A model generated the notes under the pieces. It had not been told where the DNA came from. It saw nothing but the letters and a program-made list of their open reading frames with translations, and made no database searches. From NCBI RefSeq assembly GCF_003966735.1, contig NZ_AP017378.1, forward strand, positions 667,501-731,500: a stretch of 64,000 nt of DNA, given 5' to 3'. Positions 61,061 through 64,000 of this stretch are shown piece by piece. A program made the position numbers and the translations under genes. Position 1 is the stretch's first letter, and the number at the start of each line of letters is the position of its first letter. This DNA is from Desulfovibrio ferrophilus. GTDB taxonomy: Bacteria; Desulfobacterota; Desulfovibrionia; Desulfovibrionales; Desulfovibrionaceae.

Positions 61061-64000
61061 ATGCGGTATCTGATCAATAAACTCGGTATGACGGTTGTTG
61101 TTGTGATGGTTGCGTTGTGGGTGACGGAGGCAGGGAATGCCCTTGCCCAGAATGGAGCCAGGCATGACGTGCATCGCAATCGTATTGTGGTGGCTGTCGG
61201 TAACAACAGCAGCCCATTGTATTTTCAGGATGAGACGGGGAGTCTTCGTGGCTGGATGGTGGATCTGTGGCGACTATGGTCTGAAAAGACCGGGGTTGCT
61301 GTGGATTTTACCTCCGGGACGTTTAGCGAGACTCTGGAGCTGGTCAAGGCCGGAAAGGCCGATGTGCATGGTGGCCTGTTGTACACAAAAAAGCGGGACG
61401 ACTATCTGGATTACGTATTGCCCGTGGCCAAGATGGAAACACATCTTTTTGTTCATGAAAATATCCTGGGAGTGAAGGGCCTCAAAGACCTCCGGGGGTC
61501 AGAATTGGAGTGCTTCAGGGGGATCGGGCTGAGGATTTCCTTCGCCGCCGGATTTCGACTGATGAGGTTGCTACTTTCTCGTCCAATGCCACATTGTTTG
61601 AGGCGGTGCAAAGAGGTGAAATCAAAGCTTTTGTTAAGGATACAGTCATTGCTTTGGACTGGCTGACTCGCATTGGTCAGCGTCAGAAATTTTCCTACGA
61701 TATCGATCATCCCCTGTATGCCAATGAGTTGTTCTCGGCCGTAAAACAGGGGAATACGCATCTGGCCAGTGATGTTCTGGAAGGAATGAAGCGCATCACC
61801 GAGCTGGAGAAGGCACGCCTGCAGAAGCGTTGGACCGGTGTGGCATCAGCTGAAGGTGGCGACGGGCTGGTCATTGCCTGCATGCGCGGGAATGAGCCGT
61901 TCACCATGCTGCGTGATAACGGAGAGGCCACCGGGCTGTCTGTGGATTTGTGGAAGCTGTGGGCTAAGAAGACCAAGCGTAAGGTCAGCTTTCGGTTTGG
62001 GACATGGGTGGATACTCTGTCGGATCTGGCTCAGGGACGGGCTGATATTCATGCCGGGCTGTATAGAAGTGAGCAGCGTGATTTGTGGCTCAATTTTTCA
62101 ACGCCGTATTATCCCACTGCCTCGGATGTGTTTTTCACTGCCCGCCAGGGGCCTGTGACTATGGATGCGCTGGATGGGCGCAAGGTTGGCACTTTGGCCG
62201 GGTCTTTCCATGAAGCCTGGTTACGCAATAATCATCCACAGATCGATCTGGTGACCTATCTGGAACCGGAAACTGCGATCAAGAGCTTGGTCGACGGTGT
62301 CATCCAGGCGTATGTGGGTGAAGATGGCAGCACGTTGGCCGTGATTTCACGTATGGGATTTACCAGTGAGATCGGTCATCTCAGGGACAGGTTGTTTGTT
62401 GAGTATTATCGGGCAGCAGTGCCCAAGGGGCGCGACGATCTTCTGCGTGTCGTCGATGAGGGCTTTGCGGCGATTCATCCCAGCGAAATCCTAGAGCTTG
62501 AGCGTCGCTGGATTCCTGATCCAGACCAGCGGTTGTATTCGATTCTGCCCAAGGAGGTTGAACTCAACGCCACCGAGAAAAAGTGGCTTGCCGATCATCC
62601 CAATATCCGTCTAGGGACGGATATGACCTGGGCTCCTTTTGATTTTTTGAATGCTCAAGGTGAATTTTCAGGCATCGCCTCGGATTACATGCGCAAGATT
62701 TCCGAAAAGCTCGGAGTGGAGCTGATTCCGCCCGAAGCACAGCCCTGGCCCGAGGTGATGGCCAAGGCCAAAAAGGGTGAACTGGACGTAATACCCGTCT
62801 TGGCAAAGACCCCTGACCGTGAAAGATACCTCAATTTTACAAGGCCCTATCTCAGCTACCCCTTTGTCATTACAACCCGGACGGATTCGGGGTTTGTGGC
62901 CTCTCTGGCTGATTTGGAGGGCAAACGTGTTGGTGTGGTGGAAGGCTATGTTTCGGATGAATTTTTGACCAATGATCCTTCTGATCTCAATTTGGTCCGG
63001 GTCGAGAATCTGCGGGAAGGGCTACAGATGCTCTCTGAAGGTAAGCTCGACGCCTTTGTGGACAACCTGTTGTCTATTACCTTCCACATCAAATCCCACG
63101 GTATTGAGAATCTCGTTGTGGCAGCAACCACGCCGTATTCCTCGGAACTCTGCGTTGGAGTTCGCAAGGATTGGCCGGAACTTGTGCCCCTCATCGAGCG
63201 GGTGCTGTGGGCTATTCCTGAACGTGAGCGGATTGATATTCAGGATCGCTGGTTGAATCTGCGCTTTGAAAGCAGAGTGGATTGGGGGCTGATCTGGAAG
63301 GTTGGTGTGGCCGTTGCTGTTGTGACTGGACTTATTTTGTTTGTCATTATTGTCTGGAACCGCCGTCTTGCACGTGAGAGCGAGGCCCGTCGCTTGGCCG
63401 AAGAGCGAACACGGATGGTGTTGGAATCCGTGGGCGAGGGGATTTTCGGAGTTGATGACCATGGGCGAGCCACGTTTGTCAATGCTGCTGCAATGGCGAT
63501 GCTTGGGTACGTCAACGGTGATATCCTCGGACAGAAAATTCACGACCTGGTCCATCATTCTCATGCCAATGGCAGTCATTTTCCTGTGGAAAATTGCCCC
63601 ATGCATGCGGCCTATACCGAAGGCAGTGCCCATCACATTGATGATGAATATCTGTGGCGTAAGGATGGCAGCGGGTTTCCGGTGGAATATTCGGCCGCGC
63701 CCATTAAAAAGGGTGGGACTATTGCCGGTGCCGTTATCGTGTTCAGGGACGTTACCGAACGCAAGGCCGCTGAAGATGCAATACGTGATAGCCAGAAGCG
63801 CATCGAGGCTTTGTTGGAGTCCGCCCCGGATGGCATGATCGTGGTGGATGATCAGGGGACCATTCTGGTGGTGAATTCACAGACGGAAGCCCTTTCTGGC
63901 TATTCTCGCGAGGAATTGCTCGGGAAAAAGATAGAAATGCTGGTGCCCCAAGCGGTGCGCCCGAGGCATCCCAAATTGCGCCAAGGCTATGTGTTGAATC
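61061..64000 (+). pseudogene. three-receptor-domain PAS sensor protein, frameshifted, 3' end outside window
   Basis: The first frame runs 61061-61666 (201 aa) but loses family similarity after KGLKDLRG. A second frame, from 61498, is open without stop to the window end. Adding one G in the GGGGG tract at 61494-61498 restores a single protein. It has three solute-binding family 3 domains (about 61190-61840 starting IVVAVGNNSSPLYF; 61865-62530 starting VIACMRGNEPFTML; 62570-63260 starting IRLGTDMTWAPFDFL), a membrane segment (63301-63360), a PAS domain (63410-63770) and the start of a second PAS. BvgS/EvgS-type kinases have such repeated receptor domains; the kinase core would lie beyond the window. 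Whether this is a true mutation, phase variation or a sequencing error cannot be decided here. Confidence 0.8.

Overview
The window looks like a chromosomal segment of a sulfate-reducing Desulfobacterota, most probably Desulfovibrionaceae. The indications are a selenocysteine-containing periplasmic formate dehydrogenase, a tungstate ABC transporter, an Rnf cluster with a class III-like multihaem cytochrome c, many PAS/HAMP sensor kinases, and moderate-to-high GC. The genus is inferred from gene content, not proven.

Layout. 1-2.2 kb: 3' two-thirds of a 23S rRNA gene, 5S rRNA and a terminator. 2.2-11.8 kb: small lipoproteins, a TetR-like regulator, an MFS transporter fused to an acetyltransferase (minus strand), a VWA-OmpA protein, a REC-PAS-GGDEF protein, and an excisionase-type HTH regulator with a periplasmic-binding-like effector domain. 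12.0-20.0 kb: a probable operon of substrate-binding lipoprotein, PAS histidine kinase, REC-STAS regulator, thioredoxin-like protein, GAF-rhodanese membrane protein, DoxX/MauE-like protein and small lipoprotein, followed by murI.

20.4-33.2 kb is a formate/molybdenum-tungsten block. On the minus strand it runs fdhE, fdhD, mobA, a TlpA-like thioredoxin, moaA, a transposase-derived gene directly behind moaA, then the selenoprotein formate dehydrogenase alpha and beta subunits. Divergent to it lie tupABC and a mobB-like gene with an added Fe-S motif. Together they would import W/Mo, build and deliver the bis-MGD cofactor, and make the enzyme.

33.6-46.8 kb: tRNA-Thr(CGT), an outer-membrane barrel protein, a TetR gene with two matching palindromic operators, a SulP permease with a large extra domain, and a phosphorelay cluster (cytidylate-kinase-like/REC protein, Cache-type kinase, REC, a dimerization-domain-only protein, REC), then another PAS kinase and a MOT1-like transporter. 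47.4-55.4 kb: a pentahaem cytochrome followed by rnfCDGEA, a small membrane protein gene, rnfB fused to a GltD-like flavoprotein, and apbE. RnfC lacks the recognisable NADH/FMN glycine motif. 55.4-64 kb: a degenerate REC/HD-GYP protein, a FapA (DUF342) protein, an unknown protein, a solute-binding protein whose domain order appears circularly permuted, and a three-receptor-domain PAS sensor protein interrupted by a one-base frameshift in a G tract and running off the window.

The strongest leads are the catalytically incomplete transposase homologue between moaA and the formate dehydrogenase genes, the rewired Rnf complex, the permuted solute-binding protein next to a frameshifted sensor, the Cys cluster inside a HAMP domain, and the FdhD without its CxxC loop.
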